Below are positions 9,702 through 22,100 of a stretch of 64,000 bases of DNA, one piece after another. Position 1 is the stretch's first letter. Every line of letters begins with the position of its first letter. The notes beneath the pieces were generated by a model. It searched no databases, had not been told where the DNA came from, and saw only the letters and a program-made list of their open reading frames with translations. This DNA is from Amblyomma americanum. Its lineage: Eukaryota; Arthropoda; Arachnida; Ixodida; Ixodidae. The DNA is taken from positions 187,547,806-187,611,805 of the forward strand of contig NC_135502.1 of assembly GCF_052857255.1 (NCBI RefSeq), written 5' to 3'. The translations under genes and the position numbers were made by a program.

Positions 9702-10657
9702 TACCCCTGTCACACGGCCAGCTTCAATGGCCATCGAGTCGAGGGCCTCCGAAATTCTCAATCGCCATCGAACTCGAAGGAGTTGCGTCGCTGCTACACG
9801 GCATATATCAATGGCCATTGAAATGGTTCTCGTGTCTTAGTCTTACACCAAGCTTGTGTGGCGCCACAATCGCTACTTTGGCTTTTGCAAAAATAACAAA
9901 AATATGTGATAAATGTATGCTAAATGCTGAAATACACGCATACGCGCATGTCTTTTAAAACCCTTTTAATTGCATGTACGCGACGGACAGACGCAGACAC
10001 TGCTTTAGCCACTTTAATACAAGACGAGCCAAAACCAAGCCAGTCCAACTGCGTCGGAGACCTGGGAAATCGCCTCGATTTCTGAACACAAGAGCTATTT
10101 GTCTCTTGAAACTTTATGTGAGGGTAAGAATGGGCAAATCTAAGGCGAATGCAACTGCTTAGAACACGATATTGCTTTGAGGGATTAGCGACGAAGCTGT
10201 TATCGCTGTGAAGCGGGCGGTTAGGGCGTCGCCATGTTGTCAACGGAAGCAATGCAAGCAAAGTAACGCAACGCAAGCAACGCAAAGTACGCAAGGAACG
10301 CAAAGACCACAACGCAAAATTAATGCGCTTAATGCGCTTAAAACCAGTCTGATACAATTTTATAATTAATTTACAGGCTGCTTGCATTAAAGTTTAGGCA
10401 AATAATGTTTTTTCATGCTTTTGCACCACGAATCTATCGTGTACGAAGCGCGCTTGGCGCCACTCGAAGCAACGCTAGAAACCTTGGGCAGCGCTCGAAG
10501 GCCCTCGAAATCTCGATGGAGTTCCGCGCTGTTCCGTTGACTCGATAGACTATTGACTCGATGGCCATTGAAACTGCCCGCGTAGCAGCGCTCGATCGCC
10601 TTTGAGTCAATAGGCTATCGGTTCGAGGGCCTTTGAAATGCCTGTGTGACACGGGTA
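9702..10657. mobile_element. 956-bp MITE with imperfect terminal inverted repeats and TTA duplication
   Basis: The left end reads TACCCCTGTCACACGG and the right end, inverted, TACCCGTGTCACACAGG. Similarity continues inward through motifs such as CAATGGCCATCGAGT that recur in both subterminal regions. The trinucleotide TTA flanks it (9699-9701 and 10658-10660), and deletion of the element rejoins the LINE RT reading. A three-base TWA duplication is characteristic of PIF/Harbinger elements, so that origin is likely but not proved. No transposase frame. Open frames in it are not supported. Confidence 0.78.
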
Positions 10658-10660
10658 TTA

Positions 10661-11092
10661 TAAATGGAAAGGCGATATGATGAACATGAAATCCTTCCGA
10701 CCGATTAGGATAACATCAGTTATATACAGGCTGGCGATGCAGGCAGTGAAATTAAAATTGCAGTCATGGGTAGAAAGTAATCGAATATTCGGAGAACTTC
10801 AGAAGGGATTCAGAAGTGGTAAGTGGTAAGCGCTTAGATGATAGCCGGTTTGTGCTGACCCAGTGCAGAGAAATAGCTAAGGCGGAAAACAGACCTCTGT
10901 ATTTGGCCTTCCTGGACATAAGCGGTGCATACGACAACTTGAATAGGGAACTACTGTGGAAAATATTAAAAGATGAAGGTACCGGTCATGAGGCAATTGA
11001 TTTTCTATAGGAAATATATCGAGAAAATAAAGTTGAAATAACATGGCAAGGAATTAGGAGGACGACAACTGTCGAGGTAGAAAAAGGATTAT
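10661..11092 (+). pseudogene. LINE reverse transcriptase core, fragment
   Basis: The reading resumes after the MITE with KGDMMNMKSFRPIRITSVIY, then LQKGFRSGKRLDDSRFVLTQ and the catalytic motif A region LYLAFLDISGAYDNLNRELL (10895-10960). A stop occurs at 11008-11010. The remaining RT, including the YADD motif, is absent because a reverse-oriented LINE tail follows at 11093 and the host LINE does not visibly resume after it. Confidence 0.75.
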
Positions 11093-11406
11093 TTGTTTAT
11101 TTATTTATTCATTCATTTATTTATTTACTTATTAATTGTACCCTCACGGCCAAAGGCATTACAGAGGAGAGTGGGTTAATTAGGATAAACAACAATGAAA
11201 TAGAATACAGTGAAAATAGATATTACAAAATAAATTTCCTCTAGAATAAAACAAATACCAGCATCGAGAAAACGTAAATAGTATAGAAACAATGTATACA
11301 ATACAGTGAAAGCAGATATAACACAAAATCAACTTTCTTCAGAATAAACAATATTAGCTACAGCGTCATGAAAGATGAAAGATGATGTCATGAAAGCAAG
11401 CGTTTT
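11093..11406 (-). mobile_element. 3' end of a minus-strand CR1-like LINE
   Basis: The plus strand shows a TTTA/TTCA-rich run followed by ccctcacggccaaaggcattacag. That is the inverted form of a LINE 3' end: an ...AAATAAATAAA tail preceded by a short UTR. A related terminus is seen in the minus-strand LINE that ends at 24418 and in a short piece at about 54420. It interrupts the esterase-LINE RT. Its 5' boundary near 11400 is uncertain. Confidence 0.5.
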
Positions 11407-11703
11407 GTGATAACTCAAGAGGCAGTGCCCTACTCTTTGATGCTGTCAGGGTGTCTTAGAACGCCCAGCTACAAAAAAAAATTGAACGAAGAAGATGACA
11501 CTGCTGTGTGTGGTAAATCTGTAGATGGACACCATCACCATACTAAAATGTGTGGTATCCATCCCGATGTCGATGCAGGCACAGTCACTCTTCCTGAAGC
11601 CCTAGGGTTTAGAGATAACAATAGTCATGTATATAAATCTGCGGTGGAAATCAGCACAAAGCGATTAGAAGATTGGTGGCTCAAAAGCAGGGAGGTGGCA
11701 TAA
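11407..11703 (+). CDS. Unrecognised 98-residue open frame
   Basis: The frame is open for 98 codons and has an ordinary amino-acid mix. It has a His cluster (HHHHTKMCG) near residues 40-48 and a C-terminal region rich in charged residues ending WWLKSREVA. I do not recognise a domain. Its position, just after the broken LINE and just before a CCTT microsatellite, suggests it is the 3' part of a mobile element and not a host gene. No promoter or poly(A) signal can be assigned. Confidence 0.25.
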   Translation: MITQEAVPYSLMLSGCLRTPSYKKKLNEEDDTAVCGKSVDGHHHHTKMCGIHPDVDAGTVTLPEALGFRDNNSHVYKSAVEISTKRLEDWWLKSREVA

Positions 11704-11830
11704 GGTTAAAAGTGTCGGAAGACGTATTTAAAGAAAATGGCGAATTTTAATAACTTACAACACAGTTAAACAAAAATAAAGGAAAAAAAGCTGAGTATTG
11801 TGGCAACCGGCATGTTTCCGTTTCAAAGGG

Positions 11831-11897
11831 GACGCTCCTTCCTTCCTTCCTTCCTTCCTTCCTTCCTTCCTTCCTTCCTTCCTTCCTTCCTTCCTTC

Positions 11898-11944
<47 letters not shown>

Positions 11945-11999
11945 CCTTCCATCCATCCATTCATCCATCCATCCATCCACTCCACTCCACTCCACCCGG
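11831..11999. repeat. Compound microsatellite (CCTT)n-(ACTT)n-(CATC)n-(CACTC)n
   Basis: Successive runs of CCTT, ACTT and CATC and a short CACTC run grade into one another. The translated LPSF and LTYL repeats are artefacts. The array abuts the SINE at 12003. Confidence 0.93.
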
Positions 12000-12002
12000 A
12001 AT

Positions 12003-12257
12003 TCCCGAGTTCGAACCCGACCACAGCGGCTGCGTTTTTATGGAGGAAAAACGCTAAGGCGCCCGTGTGTTGTGCGATGTCAGTGCACGCTGAAGATCCC
12101 AAGGTGGTGGAAATTATTCCGGAGCCCTCCACTACGGCACCTCTTTCTTCCTTTCTTCATTCACGCCCACCTTTATCCCTTCTTTTACGGCGCGGTTCAG
12201 GTGCCCAACGATGATGAGACAGATACTGTGCCATTTCCTTTCCCCAGAAACCAATTA
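12003..12257 (+). mobile_element. tRNA-derived SINE (Ruka-like body), 5' truncated
   Basis: It begins at a B-box-like gttcgaacccgacc and carries the same body as the 6.3-kb copy: gcgatgtcagtgcacg, then gaagatcccaaggtggt, then ccggagccctccactacggc. It ends near ccagaaaccaattatta. The two copies share their truncation point and their 3' extension, so they are probably one subfamily. Confidence 0.75.
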
Positions 12258-12378
12258 TTATTAACGTAAGTTTTGATCGGCACGAACTTCCAATTCGGTC
12301 TGTATTGTTGTTGTTTGAATGAAACATGACTGAATATTGATTGTGGTGGTGCACGGTGCTGTCGCCGGTGCTTCGACG

Positions 12379-12686
12379 ATGGGACGAAAATGCTTTGCTC
12401 CGTGTAGCACGACGCGCTACACGTCGTGCAAAGAAAAGTGGTCGCTGTTTTTGGCACCAAAGGACGAAGAGCGTTCGAACGTGTGGAGAACTACCATCCC
12501 ACGTAAGACTATTTATGTGAGAAGCATTTCGAGCCTCATATAGTGTCGAAAACAAGGGCAGCCATGTAAGAAGGGCCATGTACTCGTATACGTACAGCGC
12601 GGCGAGCGTGTCTTGCGAAAGACGCGGTGCCACCAAGATCCCCTGACTGCCCTGCACACCTGTCGAAAGTCGGGAAGGAACGGTAA
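12379..12686 (+). pseudogene. THAP-type zinc-finger domain remnant
   Basis: The frame from ATG 12379 reads MGRKCFAPCSTTRY ... SLFLAPKDEERSNVWRTTIPRK, the first half of a THAP domain (Cys pair, central Trp, conserved IPRK). The second half is in another frame from about 12508: LCEKHFEP, the Cys-x2-His pair, followed by VSKT. A frameshift near 12500 and stops at about 12566 and 12684 break it. THAP domains are DNA-binding modules of P-element-type transposases and of domesticated proteins. With no transposase core nearby, this is probably a piece of a P/THAP transposon. The zinc ligands are all present but not in one frame. Confidence 0.7.
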
Positions 12687-12699
12687 AGGACTGCTGAAG

Positions 12700-13878
<1,179 letters not shown>

Positions 13879-14000
13879 CCTGATACATATCCCCAACGGA
13901 GGCAGGCGACGCGGCCGTTACTCGCTTGGCCAAACACGGCCAACGACTCCTCTTCTGTGTCCGCGCTCGCTCGCGGTCGCGCCCCCGTGAACACTCCACC

Positions 14001-15339
14001 ATGGAGGTGCAGGTGCAGGGAGAGATTCTCCCCCCCCCCCCCCCGCGACTATGACCCAAGGGACTGGACTCACGTCCTTAGTGTGCCTGCCCGCTCCAAG
14101 GACCGCTGTACGTCAACAAGCCAGGAAACCGCCGCGTCTGCAAGTGGTGCCGCCATCTCACCTACTGCAGGCCCTGACAACTCGCACCTGCAAGCAACGC
14201 GCGCAGCTGCGCAGCGTTCGCGGCAGCAGCCGCCGCTCCCGGCTGCTGACTACAAGATCATCTTCAGGTCTCGAGGAGGGCTGCAGCTGGACCGGCTTCC
14301 GCCCCGACTACTACGGGAAACCATCCTCCAAGCGGCGTCCCAGCTTCAAGAACCAACGCGTACCCAAATCAGGGTTCACCCAGTCAACAACAAGTGCACA
14401 GTAAGCACGCCCCTACAAGCTGACGCACTCGCGCTGGTTCGCGTAACCCAGATCCAACACCAAGCCAAGGACTTCGCAGTCGCAGCTTATATAGCGCCAC
14501 CGGACGGAGTGGTACGCGGAGTAATCTCCAATGCATACTGGAATGAGACCCCGACAGCTCTCCTCCAGGACGCCATCACCGGCAACCCGGAAGCCCCCAT
14601 CGTGGACGCCCGCCGAATGGGGGCCACGCGTTCAATTCTAGTCACCTTTCGTGCTGGACCTGTGCCACGCACCATTCTTTATGGAGGAGCCCTCTACAGG
14701 TGTACACCGTACCGAGAGCATATAGACGCCTGCACGAACTGCCGCGTCCCAGACCACCGGGTGGGTGTGTGTGTCCACCCAAGATCTCATAAATTGTCCC
14801 CGCTGCGGGAAATCCCATCCCAAAGAAGATGTGCAATCTGTACCCCCAGCTGCATTCTCTGTGGCGGCCCACATACGACCGGAACAGGGAGCTGCAAAGC
14901 ACGGGGCCGTAAACTAGCGTCCCCGAGGAACACTCTCTCTCCTCCGTCTAAATCGCGGCTGTCTCGCTGTGATCAGCAAAGCACAGCCAACGGACGCAGC
15001 TCGACGGCTTCCCGGTCAAGTTCCACAAACCGACAGAACAGCAGCAAAAACTCCTCACGTCTCACTTGGGCAGACCGCGTTTCCGTCAACGCCACCCGTC
15101 ATCCCCCGCCAACCCAGTCCTCCCAAGAAGATTCGAGAGACCAGGAACTCCGGGCCTTGCGCGACGAGGTAAGCCGTCTCTCCTCCCTTTTAAGCAGCCC
15201 CACCCCTTCTCTGCCTACTCAACCTGCACCTCTTGTTATCCCAACCTCCCCATCCACAGACACTTCGAGCAATCCTCCTGCAAAGAAGCAGCACCTCAGA
15301 CGCCACACCGCTTCTTATACCCCTAGAAATAGACGCTAA
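14001..15339 (+). pseudogene. LINE ORF1 (gag-like, CCHC zinc knuckles)
   Basis: A 460-codon frame is open from 13957 to 15339. Upstream residues and the ATG at 14001 are out of phase with each other across a C15 tract (14030-14044), so the original start was probably ATG 14001 and slippage in the tract shifted the frame. The middle has an RRM-like region (YKIIFRSRGGLQLD ... VTQIQHQAKDFAVAAYIAPP). The zinc-knuckle region follows (DACTNCRVPDHRVGVCVHP, then CTPSCILCGGPHTTGTGSC); its second knuckle appears to lack one cysteine. The C-terminus is Ser/Pro-rich with a short helix (RALRDEVSRLSSLL). ORF1 proteins of this group bind the element RNA. A shifted coiled-coil-like continuation follows to 15481. 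Confidence 0.7.
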
Positions 15340-15656
15340 ATTCGCTGCACTGGATGCCAAATTTGACCACAAGCTAAAAGAGCTAGACGCCCGCCTTGTG
15401 GCCAGATTCAATCACCTTGCCGCCACCCTCACCGAAAAACTTGAGCAGCGCATGAACGCTATGCTTACCTATGCAAGATGATGGGACGCTATGCAAGATG
15501 ATGGAGCTCATGGAACATAACCTTACCCATCGCTTCACCCAAATTCAGACCACCTCCACTCCTCCCCCCTACCTCCGCAAGCACAAACCGCCTTTGCTGA
15601 ACACATACCAATTGACACCCGTCTCACTCCCCTCCTCAACGCCCCGACTCCCCAAT

Positions 15657-16660
15657 ATGGCGGGGCGGAACACTAATTCTCTCCCTACTTTAACTTGGGA
15701 CTGCCGTGGTTTCCGGGCCAAGCGCGCACCTCTGCAACTTCTCCTTCCCACCCTCACGCCCACTCCCCATATACTTCTTCTCCAGAAGACTGCACACCGG
15801 GCAACCCTCCCCAGCTACACATCTACACTCAGACACCACTAGCAAACCCAGGGCGTCTACACTCATCCACCGCAGCCTCACCTATAAAACTCATCACATC
15901 ACGTCTGAGACACCCTGCGTGATCACTGAACTTATACATAACACACATGCACTTCCTTCAATCATAATGGCAAATATATACCACCCCCGTCCCAGCCGAT
16001 GGCCTCATTATCAAATCAAGTTTATTTCGTATTTACAGTACATGGTTTATGGGGTATATACATCAGGAGGCCCAAAAGTCGAGACTGCAAATAGGGCCTC
16101 CTATGGCTACATGAACAGAATACATAAACCGGCGCATGCACAACAATTCGAGGTAATCATTTCTGCGAGAGCTACACCACCTAGCAGGGAAACATCCTCT
16201 ACTAATTGGTGGGGACTTCAACAGTCAGCATACTGACTGGGGATACACAACCACGACACATCGAGGTCGCAGGCTGTGGCTGCTCGTGCAGAAACTCCAA
16301 CTCACTGTTCACGGCGCGTTTCAGATGCCCACGCGGATCGGCAACAGTGTCAGCATGGACACCAGTCCGGACCTGACGCTGAGCCGCTACATCCGCGGTG
16401 TTACCTGGAACAGAACTCAGCATACATTGGGCAGTGATCATTACATTATACAAATCACTGTCCCGTACAAACCACCCCGTCACTCCAATACAACACATAA
16501 ACTGGTTAACTGGGATGCACTTCGCGCTGCACGCACCGCCCACCCAGACACTCCTATCACAGAGATCGACGCCTGGGTACAATCACTCAAGCATGACGTT
16601 CACCACATCACGCAACAACACATTGAAACGACCAACGAAACCCCTACCTGGACACATACC
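15657..16660 (+). pseudogene. LINE ORF2, APE endonuclease region (broken)
   Basis: The start reads MAGRNTNSLPTLTWDCRGFRAKRAPL, matching the NxRG-type N-terminus of this endonuclease. The next blocks are in shifted frames. After the insertion at 16017-16150 the reading LLIGGDFNSQHTDWG appears near 16200-16240, followed by the RGRRLWLLVQKLQL helix, TRIGNSVSMDTSPDLTL and GSDHYIIQI, the closing SDH motif. The endonuclease would nick the target DNA to prime reverse transcription. Stops and frameshifts make this copy inactive. Confidence 0.7.
16017..16150 (-). mobile_element. Short LINE-tail insertion with a hairpin
   Basis: Inserted between two endonuclease blocks. It begins tttatttcgtattta, the inverted form of a short AAATA-type tail. 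It contains a perfect 9-bp inverted repeat, AGGAGGCCC and GGGCCTCCT, separated by about 20 bp (16065-16105). Small 3' stem-loops of this kind are common in CR1/L2-type LINE UTRs. The right boundary is approximate. Confidence 0.45.
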
Positions 16661-18040
16661 TAGCCCAACTCTGGAAGGCTTATCACAGCCTCCTGGAACG
16701 CTGGAAAGGCAATAAATATAACAAGACACTTAAAAAGCGGCTGGCCGCGCTGCAGACACAAATCCAACAACACTCGGAGGAGCTCTGCCACTCCAACAGG
16801 GGACAGATATGTGACGGCCTCGCCGGAAACCTGTCCAGCAAACGCGCATGGCAACTCCTCCGACACCTCATCGACACAAACACCAAATAATCAACACAAC
16901 ACCACGTGACACGCCTCACACACCAACATATTGACGATCCCGAGGCCCTCATAAACACACTTCAGAACACATACGCCTCTCCGGGTGCCCCCACACCTCT
17001 ACCCACCTACACAGGACCATCCAATCCAACACTCGACACAGACATCACTGAGACGGAAGTCACAGCGGCCCTCCTGACTCTCCGAACCAACTCCGCACCT
17101 GGTGCAGACCAAATCACAAACTCAATGCTCCGTTATCTGGACGACCAATCGATCGCCCAAATTACGCAAGACTTCAACCAGTACTGGAGGGAGGGTATCC
17201 TTCCGCAGTCCTGACGCCACGCCAAGGTAATATTCATACCCAAACCCAACAAAACACTTACACTTAAAAACCTTCGCCCGATTTCGCTAACCTCAGGCCT
17301 CGGAAAGCTCTTCGAGCATGTTGTGTTAGCAAGACTCACAACGCACATGGCGGACAACAATCTATACCCGCATAGCATGGTGGGATTCCGCCCCCATCTG
17401 TCCGCACAGGACGCCATGCTGCAACTCACACATGACATTTTCGACCCACTTTTGCCTGGTCACACAAAGGCAGTATTAGCTTTGGATCTCTCCAAAGCTT
17501 CTGATCGCATCGAACATCAGGCGATCGTGACTGCCCTATCTCCATTGAATGTGGGTACGCGCACCTACGCCTACATTCAAGCATTCCTCACTGACCGCAC
17601 GGCTGAGATACATTTTGGACCTCTCTCTTCCCCCTCCTACACGCTTCAGAGTATCAGAACCCCTCAAGGGTCCGTCCTCCCCCTTCCTCTTTATCAACAC
17701 CCTCATCCCCCTCGCCCGAAAATTGGCAACTATTCCCCACCTTAAGCACACTCTTTATGCCGACGACATCACACTGTGGACCACCCACGGCAGTGACGGC
17801 GACATAGAGAACACCTTACAGGAAACAGCCACCCTCACACAAACTTATGCACAGACCATCGGACTGCCTTGTTCCCTCTGTCGCCTCATTCATGTCTTTG
17901 TCCTCAGCCGTGTGCTCTACACTACCGCATACCTAGGACTATCCAAAAACGACATAAATGCTTTGGATGCCTTGATCCGCAAGGCATTCAAAGTCGCACT
18001 TCATCTTCCCCCTCAACACCACCACAGACAGATTACTAGG
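16661..18040 (+). pseudogene. LINE ORF2, reverse transcriptase region (broken)
   Basis: RT blocks can be read in order. TLRTNSAPGADQITNSML is at 17080-17130, the PRxxxDxI-type opening of the RT. KHLHLKNLRPISLTS-like sequence is near 17260-17295. MVGFRPHLSAQDAMLQL is at 17380-17430. LALDLSKASDRIEHQAI is at 17475-17530 (motif A). The PQGSVL motif is near 17665, and HTLYADDITLWTTH at 17745-17790 (catalytic YADD, intact). A thumb with LYTTAYLGLSKNDINALDALIRKAFK is at 17910-17990. At least four frame changes separate these pieces. Confidence 0.75.
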
Positions 18041-18071
18041 CCTGGGCCTCCACAACACGATCGGGGAACTC

Positions 18072-19034
18072 GTGGAGACCCATCGACAGGCCCAATACGT
18101 AAGGCTTACACAAAGCCCCACAGGCCGGTATATCCTGGACTCCGCCGGAATCAGAATACCGGCCAACGACCCAACCCTCCTCCCTATTCCTCGATCCCTT
18201 CACCGAGAGCTGGTCATCAAGTCACTGCCAAAAAATATGCACCCTTCCCACCATGAGCAGCGCCGCAGAGCCCGTGCGAAGGCACTCCACCGAGTGTACG
18301 GCTCCGAGCCGGACGCCGTATGGGTGGACGCCGCCTGCACGGGTGGCGAAGCAACCGCAGCCGTGATGGACTCCTCTTCATCCGCCCTCCTCACACTACC
18401 TCTCCCCCCAGACACCACCCCAGAGGCTGCAGAGGAACCCGCCAACGCAATTGCCATCGCCCGCACGGAAGCCCAGTACATTTTAACCGACTCTAAAACT
18501 GCACTTATAAATTTTGCGCGAGGCCGAGTCCACGTCCTTGCTTTTGGCATACTGGGCTCGCCCGATGCACCTCCACCCCGCCATGTAAAGCTTATATGGG
18601 TGCCTGCGCACTCCGGGAATTCCGGAAACGAGGCCGGCACGTTGAGTATCTCGCGAGGGAGCGAATGCACTCGTTGAGCGAGATGACGCAGGCCCACAGA
18701 GCCTCGCGCCAGCTCTACCCCCCGCTCCACCCCTCCCTAGATAACAAACACGCAACACTCTGGCGCAAACTACAGACACACTACCCTCACCCCTGACCCT
18801 AGCCCACTATCATCCCTCCTCCCCACTCCTGCCTGCACCTTGTGCCCAGAACCATTCGCCTCTTCCCTCCACATCCTCTCCCTCTGCCCGGCGGACCCTC
18901 CCCCGCGCGGCCTAGAGGACCTCAAGACCTGGGGGGACTGGGAGACCCTGCTGCGCTCGGAGGACCCGGCCGTGCAGACAATCGCCACCGGCCGGGCTGC
19001 CAGTGTTATGGACCTAAGGGACATAAACACTTGA
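18072..19034 (+). pseudogene. LINE ORF2, RNase H and C-terminal zinc knuckle (broken)
   Basis: The frame 18072-18677 carries AVWVDAACTGG (first catalytic Asp), ILTDSKTALINFA (third Asp) and LIWVPAHSGNSGNEAG (His motif), the order of a LINE RNase H. After a stop and shift, 18840-19034 reads CPEPFASSLHILSLCP followed by WGDWETLL and AASVMDLRDI. That matches the Cys-His-Cys tail and short C-terminal helix of the same family seen at 2.4-2.5 kb and 41.1-41.2 kb. RNase H removes the RNA strand of the hybrid during insertion. It is inactive here because the frame is broken. Confidence 0.72.
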
Positions 19035-19105
19035 GTGCAGTGGGGTCGTGCGGAGAACCAGGGGCGTGCCCCGACTTCCTCTCCAACAATAAAGTTTTTC
19101 TCTCT

Positions 19106-22100
19106 CTTCCTCGCTTCTGATTTGCTGCTGTGGCTTCCTTTCATTTATTCTTTTTTTTTTCATACGAAGGCATTAAAAGGTGACGCTCGCTTCTGTGAAT
19201 TTGGCGGGAAAACGTGGTGTGACCGCCAGAACCGTTGGAGCCACCGGCCATAGCAGTCTGTTTTGTGCGTCGTGTCTGTCTGTGTTTCAAGCGTGTGCTG
19301 TGGCGCACTCGTTTCTGATGGTGAAGAGTGGTGGAAAGGCAACAATGTTGTGACTACGTTGACATCGGTTGACCGTCTTGGTGTGCCGCGCAGTAGGTGC
19401 AAAAACGCCGAGTACGGCTGCCCAGAGTTCACGTGCAACAATGGGGCCGCTCTCCGCGAACTGTGGGTGCTCATCGGCCATTTTTGAATATATAGGAAAG
19501 CAAAGTATTCTTAATGCCCTCACTCAATATATGTTTTCGGAATATTTTCCGAGCAACCACGTTCTCAGAGTAACGTGCAAGAGATCTTATTTACCTCCCA
19601 TCTTCGCCTTAGGGTCAGGCCAAGTTCCTAGCTGCCATTGGACTCGGGTCTACCGGAAGAGATGGCAAGGAGGAAGAAAGGAGAATTGCTCTCGCCCTGC
19701 CGTTGCTGTGAGTCGTCTCGTTCGCCATCCGGTTTCTCCTCTCTCGGCGTCTTGCGCTCGTTAGCGTTTGCTCTTTGGCGCCAAGGTTTCGCGTCGGTGG
19801 CCATTTTTTGGAGTTGTACCACCGGCGCTCCTTGAGCTTCATGGCTGCTCGCGCGCGGGGGGGGGGGGGGGGGGGGGGGGTAGAAAGTGCCTGCTCCCAC
19901 CGTTCTCCGCGGAGAGCATCGAAAGTGAGATAAATATGGCATACCGCAATTCACAGTCGAAGCGAACGCGTTCAAACTTGTCACATTACATAGAACCGGT
20001 GCGTTAAGTTCACACAAAAAACTTGCCTGTTTGTGCTGCACATCACGGCTGGAGTTCGCTTGTTTTATGACAGTGAGCGACGCATCGATCTAATAGTATT
20101 ATATTGAAATCGCATGTGACTGTGGGCGGCACTACAACCTAGCCTTATATTTTATGATAAAATTATGTTACCCTTACGAATTTCAGTCTACTGGGTGAAG
20201 TCGCAGTCGTGTGTAATTAATATTTGCATTGCTGGGAGGCAGCACAAATAAGTTTGCGGTCTGGTACGTAGAGACAGTGCTGCTACGGGCGGTGGTGTTA
20301 GCTGTCGTGGCGCCAAAGATGCAGCACAATGGCGGTCATGCTGTGTTCTCGTAATGACGGCATACGAACGGGCAGAAAAGCTGTTCTTTTAGCAACTCAA
20401 TAACAGCAGACGTGTTAAAGCCGTGAATTCGGACTTGCACATTTAACTGCAGGTCCACAAAAATGCCGTGACAACAAAAAGCCTGTGCTTTGTTTGGTAC
20501 CGACTGCTGCGACTAATAGCATACGTCTGGAATGCCATTCCTGAAATTCGCAACGAAAGCTTTATTGATACAACGAAACGTATAGTCACAAGGAACTGTA
20601 TATTAACCATCTTTTTTTGATTGACGAATATTTTTCAGACCCTGTGCTGAGCGCATATTCTCTCGATGTAAATGCAGTTACTATAAATTTCAAAATAGCG
20701 ACATTTATTACAATCATTTAAATGATTGGAGGCCATCTTTTTGTTTTTCTTCTGTGTCACGTACTCCCCTATAGTACGGAATTTATAATTCTGAACCGAT
20801 ATATTTATAAACTTCGCTTGTACCGTCCTCGGCAAGCCAGATGATAAGCTATAGTAAAAGCGGACTACAAGGGCACGAAGCGAACACCTCGCCTCTGCAA
20901 CATAGCAGAGGTCAAGAAAAACTGGAACGGCTCCTTGCAGTCGGTTGGCTAGCGTCCGCTTGGAATTGATGGTAGTATATATCGTAATTTCTGCTAAGCA
21001 TGAAGTTTGCTGCTCGACTTATTGTTGCAATCCTATGAGGCATTGCGTCCTTACACGATTCAACTCTGCGCCTTAGAAGCAGACGTAGAATCTGGCGTTT
21101 TTTAGTGAGTAAATTCGTTGCAGGTTGAACAAATAAACGACATACTCACATACGTGGTGCGCACAAAACAACTCCACGTTGTGCGTAACTGTAGAAGACT
21201 AAATCATGCGATCATATCCATTTATGAACAAAAAATTGGTAAGGCACAAGCTAATATTGTACTGCTTTGTTCAGACCAGTCTGCACCACCTGCTGAAAAA
21301 TGCGACCAATAGGGTCCTGAGCCCACGGTGATATAGGATTACTGGGGAGCAACCACCATGACTGTTGATAGTATGTTTCTATACGTCTGCATTTCGCCAG
21401 CTTTTTCAATGGTATTTCTTCTTAACAGAGCTAAGCGCTCTCTTCACATATGACGACTAAAGTTATTGAAACAGTCCTGTCAAGTGGAACGCATTACACA
21501 AAAGCTAATGAGCTCGGGATCAAGAAGGAATTCTGCAAGGGGCAGCTGTGTGTTGAGCCATGAAACGAAGAAGCGGCGACACTGGATGCCGTACACTGGC
21601 CTCAACACATACCTGTTGCCAAGGCTCGAATTAACTGCCTCAATCTCAACGGTGACTAAAATCGTTTATCACAGCTGAAGTTTCATGCGCAATTCTATAC
21701 TTGTTCATTCTGCCAACACTCTCATTTTTTAGCCGTGTATAACAAAGATTTAACGCCGCAGTCACAATGTGAGGCTGCGCCAGTTAAATAGTTTTTTATA
21801 AATTTGTAGTTACTTCACTAAGTGAAATTAGTCAACGGTCTACTCTGTCAGGTACCACTTTATTTTGATAATTTTATCTTTGCCTGGTCTCACTCGCAGT
21901 CATCGTTGGCCCGTGCATTTCTTGGGGCGACAGGGAGCAGCTGGTATGCTGCAGAGAGCCCGTGCAATCGTCAACTTGCAACGTGACACATCGTAGAGAA
22001 GACCTTAGTGCTTTGTTTGTGCGTATATTACGTAAAGGGCATTACGTATACGGAGATTGTATTCAAGCTGTGGTAGGATGTGCCGGTGAGTCGAAATTAC

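Larger units (their letters stand above)
13880..19105 (+). mobile_element. LINE with zinc-knuckle ORF1, endonuclease, RT and RNase H (degenerate, near full length)
   Basis: The order ORF1 (zinc knuckles), APE endonuclease, RT, RNase H and terminal zinc knuckle identifies an I-group non-LTR retrotransposon on the plus strand. The last 20 bp contain aataaagtttttctctctc, which I take as the 3' end. The coding part is G/C-rich compared with its surroundings. ORF1 is nearly open, while ORF2 is fragmented into many frames and interrupted by another LINE tail at 16017-16150. Target duplications were not found. Confidence 0.75.

Noticed and set aside
9920..10387. Minus-strand 155-codon frame
   Set aside because: It lies wholly inside the TTA-flanked MITE and has no transposase motif.
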